The translations under genes were made by a program, and so were the position numbers. Shown here in pieces: positions 61,078 through 64,000 of a stretch of 64,000 nt of DNA (position 1 is the first letter of the stretch; every line of letters starts with the position of its first letter). The notes beneath the pieces were generated by a model. It worked only from the letters and a program-made list of their open reading frames with translations. It did no database searches and was not told the origin of the DNA. Source of the DNA: Bacillus thermotolerans (GTDB taxonomy: Bacteria; Bacillota; Bacilli; Bacillales; Domibacillaceae). Location of the stretch: contig NZ_JWJE02000003.1 in the NCBI RefSeq assembly GCF_000812025.2, positions 62,001 to 126,000 of the forward strand. Direction: 5' to 3'.

Positions 61078-62514
61078 TTACGACTGAAGCAGCTGCAAAA
61101 TACGGAATGGTTCCTGATTGGCCTGTGCCATCATCGCCAAGCTCACTTGAGCAAGCAAGGAATGCTTTGTCTGGTTCATGGTCTCCTTCGCCATATCTAC
61201 ATCCCGAATGCGCGATTCAGCAGCGGTCAGATTCTGTGACGACGCGTGCAAGTGGTTCATCGTGTGTTCCAAGCGGTTCTGATAAGCGCCTAGCCGTGAA
61301 CGGAAGGAAGACACGGTCCCAATTGCTTCATCGAATATCTTAATCGCTGCGGCCGCCTTCTCATGAGTAGAAACATCAAGTGCCACGATGCCGTTCCGGT
61401 CACCCTTTGTATAAAAAGCTTCCGCCGTCCCGTCCGCCGACCGCACCTTTCCACCAGCCTGGCCGCTGATCTTCAGCGCATGCGCTCTCATATCCTCCAG
61501 TTCCACCGTCATTGTTTGGCCGGTGTTTGCTCCTACTTGGAATGTGAGGCGGTAAGATTGCTCTTTAGGTGACCCTATATGTGGAGGTTGCAGAGCTGTA
61601 CCTTCTTCGGTTGTCGGCGTATCCGCTCCCTCGCCTGTACTTGACGGAGGTTCAGAGGGATGAGTAGTATCACTGTCACCGACAGGATTGGAATCTTCCT
61701 CCCCTATAGGAGAGGGATCGCTGATAGAACCGCTGTCTTCTTGAGATCCTCCTGAATTCTCCCCCTCTAATAATCCGCCTACTACTTTATCCACTGTTTC
61801 GACGACCGCGTCTACTGTTCCAGTCACCGTATCTATCAATGTACCACCAATAGATAAATTGATAGACAAACCAGCTGCTTTATTGTCGCTTGTTCTCAAT
61901 AAACTAGTTGTACTTGCTAACAAAGATGAATTGGTTGTGTGAACTGTTTGGCTACTTATTGTATCGTCCGCCAGCTGATTTGCCGACCGGGGCTCTTCTA
62001 CTAAAGATCCTCCTTCTACAGCGGGCTGTTGTACCGTGGAAGAACGGCCTAGGCTTTGATTATCAGCCAACATCTGGGTAGTCCTTCGAGTGGAAGCCCC
62101 TCCGTTCAAAAGCTTGATCTTATTAAACTCCGTCGTCTCACCGATTCTCGTCACTTCAGCTGTCAGCTGGTTGATCTCCTCTTGAATCGCCTGCCGGTCT
62201 ACCCCTGTGTTCGTATCATTGGCTGCCTGCACGGCCAGCTCCCGCATCCGCTGCAGAATGGCATGCGTCTCGTTCACGCCCCCCTCTGCCGTCTGAAGAA
62301 GCGAAATGCCGTCCTGCGCATTGCGTGACGCCTGCTCCAACCCGCGTATTTGCGCCCGCATCTTTTCCGAAATGGCCAGTCCTGCCGCATCATCAGCTGC
62401 CCGGTTAATCCGCAGCCCAGAACTAAGCTTCTCCATGGATCGAGCCTGCGCCGTCGAATGAGTGAAAAACTGATTGTACGCATATAATGCCGCTACGTTC
62501 TGATTAATTCTCAT
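61078..62514 (-). CDS. hag: Flagellin with low-complexity central insert
   Basis: A 478-residue flagellin. Conserved D0/D1 ends: [16 protein letters not shown] and [25 protein letters not shown] at the start, and [17 protein letters not shown] ... [14 protein letters not shown] at the end. The middle (about residues 145-320) is a variable domain rich in Ser, Gly, Pro, Glu and Asp. GGGGGAGAAGAAGGAT precedes the ATG. It lies away from fliDST. No clear terminator was seen after it. Confidence 0.94.
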   Translation of the reverse strand: MRINQNVAALYAYNQFFTHSTAQARSMEKLSSGLRINRAADDAAGLAISEKMRAQIRGLEQASRNAQDGISLLQTAEGGVNETHAILQRMRELAVQAANDTNTGVDRQAIQEEINQLTAEVTRIGETTEFNKIKLLNGGASTRRTTQMLADNQSLGRSSTVQQPAVEGGSLVEEPRSANQLADDTISSQTVHTTNSSLLASTTSLLRTSDNKAAGLSINLSIGGTLIDTVTGTVDAVVETVDKVVGGLLEGENSGGSQEDSGSISDPSPIGEEDSNPVGDSDTTHPSEPPSSTGEGADTPTTEEGTALQPPHIGSPKEQSYRLTFQVGANTGQTMTVELEDMRAHALKISGQAGGKVRSADGTAEAFYTKGDRNGIVALDVSTHEKAAAAIKIFDEAIGTVSSFRSRLGAYQNRLEHTMNHLHASSQNLTAAESRIRDVDMAKETMNQTKHSLLAQVSLAMMAQANQEPFRILQLLQS

Positions 62515-62754
62515 ATCCTTCTTCTCCCCCTGATTTATAACATCCTTTTTCCCCTGTTGACCTCTTCATTGGAGCGACCGATTCAGACTGCCTGTTACGC
62601 TCGATGTCTATAAACGTATGCTTGCTTCTTCCCCTTCTATTCGTATGTTGTTCTTTTCTTTTTATCCCTCCTCTAAAACTTTAAGACTAAGTAAATATTA
62701 CTAATTCATTATAGCTCAAAGTTTATTTTGTTCTCTATAAAAAACATTCGACAG

Positions 62755-62782
62755 ATATCGCTAAATACGACATTTCCCTTTA
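62755..62782 (-). promoter_or_regulatory. Candidate SigD promoter of flagellin
   Basis: On the minus strand TAAA-N16-AGCGATAT: perfect -35 and 6 of 8 in the -10, spacing one longer than ideal. SigD control of hag is established in Bacillus. Confidence 0.5.
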
Positions 62783-62877
62783 ACCATTAGAACCAAAAGG
62801 TTTTTTTATATAATATTCTCGCTCGAATATTGCAAGAAATACGATTAAATAGTGATTTTCGTTCTTTAAATAGATCA

Positions 62878-62911
62878 AAAGAAAGCCAGCCGTTCAACAG
62901 AACGGCTGGCT
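62878..62911 (-). terminator. Terminator after pycA
   Basis: Perfect 11-bp stem AGCCAGCCGTT/AACGGCTGGCT with a 6-nt loop, then TTCTTTTG on the minus strand. Confidence 0.85.
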
Positions 62912-62920
62912 GCTCTCCTC

Positions 62921-64000
62921 TTACTTCTCTAATTCAATTAACAAATCACCAGCGGAGATTGCTTCTCCGTTTTGGACATGGATCTCTTTTACCGTGCCGG
63001 CGAATGGCGCCTGAACAGTCGTTTCCATTTTCATCGCTTCTGTAATCATAAGGTGGTCACCCGGCACAACCTTTTCCCCCTTTTCAACGAGCACTTTGAT
63101 CACGGTGCCCGGCATCGTCGCTGCGACGTGGTTTTCATTTTTAGGGTCGGCTTTCACCTTGGCAATGACAGAAGACTTCACGCTTTCGTCTTTAATCACG
63201 ACTTCCCGCGGCTGTCCATTCAATTCAAAGTACACAACACGCGTGCCGTCTGCTTGAGCTTGCCCAATCGACACAAGCTTAACAATTAAGGTCTTCCCTG
63301 TTTCGATTTCGATGCCAATCTCTTCTCCCAGCCTCATGCCGTATAGGAAAGTCGGCGTATCGAGTACGGAGACATCTCCGAATTGGTCAAACGTTTTAGC
63401 GTAATCAAGAAACACTTTCGGATACAGCGCATAGGCAATCACGTCTTGATCCGTTACCTCACGGCCAAGCTCTCGATGAAGCTCTTCACGAAGCGCCTGG
63501 AAGTCAACATCCTCCAGCAGCTCTCCCGGACGGACGGTAATCGGTTCCTTCCCTTTCAAAATCACCCTTTGAAGCTCTTTCGGGAATCCGCCGGACGGCT
63601 GGCCTAAATAGCCTTCAAACAGCTCAATAACAGAGTCAGGAAAATCGATTTTTTCTCCTCTCGCCAGTACCTCTTCTTCCGTTAAATCATTCTGCACCAT
63701 AAATAATGCCATGTCGCCGACCACCTTGGATGAAGGGGTGACCTTCACGATGTCGCCAAACATCATGTTCACCCGGCTGTACATGTCTTTGACTTCCTCC
63801 CAGCGCTCGCCAAGTCCAACGGCTTTCGCCTGCTGCTGGAGGTTGCTGTACTGGCCGCCCGGCATTTCATGCTTGTAGATTTCAGGATGCGGAGCATTCA
63901 TACCACTCTCGAAGTCCTGATAATAGTGTCTGACGCCTTCCCAGTATTTCGCTAATTGTTCAAAGGCTTCTGCGTTCACGGATGGCTCGCGCTCGGTTCC
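62921..64000 (-). CDS. pycA: Pyruvate carboxylase, C-terminal part
   Basis: About 359 C-terminal residues of the ~1150-residue biotin enzyme that makes oxaloacetate from pyruvate. The reading frame is open past the right edge, so the start is outside. Visible: end of the carboxyltransferase domain, the PYC_OADA-type linker (about 160-280 of this part), and the biotinyl domain with the biotin lysine in EAMKMET. A family-like PSVNAEAF stretch continues upstream of the first internal GTG, showing it is not a complete gene. Confidence 0.96.
   Translation of the reverse strand, partial: GTEREPSVNAEAFEQLAKYWEGVRHYYQDFESGMNAPHPEIYKHEMPGGQYSNLQQQAKAVGLGERWEEVKDMYSRVNMMFGDIVKVTPSSKVVGDMALFMVQNDLTEEEVLARGEKIDFPDSVIELFEGYLGQPSGGFPKELQRVILKGKEPITVRPGELLEDVDFQALREELHRELGREVTDQDVIAYALYPKVFLDYAKTFDQFGDVSVLDTPTFLYGMRLGEEIGIEIETGKTLIVKLVSIGQAQADGTRVVYFELNGQPREVVIKDESVKSSVIAKVKADPKNENHVAATMPGTVIKVLVEKGEKVVPGDHLMITEAMKMETTVQAPFAGTVKEIHVQNGEAISAGDLLIELEK

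Larger units (their letters stand above)
62515..62920. other. Flagellin leader and pycA terminator region
   Basis: 406 bp without a gene. It holds a ~230-nt leader of the flagellin gene, with several GGA triplets near the ribosome binding site that could be CsrA sites, the SigD promoter at 62755-62782, an A/T-rich stretch with TATAAT (62709-62714 on the minus strand) and the pycA terminator. Confidence 0.55.

Overview
The window is chromosomal DNA of a motile, spore-forming, aerobic Bacillaceae species (Bacillus in the broad sense). The order uvrA-uvrB ... csbA ... minJ-ctpB ... ftsX-ftsE-cccB-prfB-secA-hpf-fliT-fliS-fliD follows, on the minus strand, the layout known from Bacillus subtilis. 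Ribosome binding sites are strong AGGAGG types, TTG and GTG starts are common, and promoters of SigA, SigB and SigD type can be read. No rRNA, tRNA, CRISPR array, transposase or prophage genes were seen. Both ends cut a gene: uvrA on the left, pyruvate carboxylase on the right.

Left part (1-16.5 kb): nucleotide excision repair (uvrBA, with a LexA-like box), a persulfide dioxygenase-rhodanese fusion overlapping a glutaredoxin, csbA, an HD phosphohydrolase, uppP, a Baeyer-Villiger monooxygenase plus esterase with a divergent LuxR-type regulator, a CNNM/CorC (MpfA-like) transporter with an elaborate 5' leader, and an arsR-arsB-arsC operon.

Middle (16.5-45.5 kb): cell envelope and division genes (MinJ, CtpB, FtsEX with an M23 endopeptidase), cytochrome c-551, then an assimilatory nitrite block (FNT transporter, sirB, cobA/sumT, nirD, nirB) divergent from tnrA. 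Three sites match or nearly match the TnrA box, each centred about 50 bp upstream of a predicted start point. Next come a GntR regulator, BrnQ, prfB with its programmed frameshift, an array of tandem ~121-bp hairpin repeats, secA, a SEC-C protein, a secreted repeat protein, ribosome hibernation factor, and flagellar genes fliT, fliS and fliD.

Right part (45.5-64 kb): esterase, APC permease, aldehyde dehydrogenase, a probable small RNA with a CcpA site inside its promoter, small YbjQ and membrane proteins, an MBL hydrolase, DUF378, a GNAT enzyme, then a two-gene operon (ATP-grasp ligase plus a 655-residue protein with a papain-like Gln/Cys/His/Asn signature) behind a near-perfect SigB promoter. 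I consider that operon the best candidate for an undescribed system. After it follow an S-layer-domain transglycosylase, a chemoreceptor, glutathione peroxidase with OhrR, a flagellin with a low-complexity insert, and the end of pycA.

All functional calls come from reading translated sequence and motifs by eye; no database search was run.
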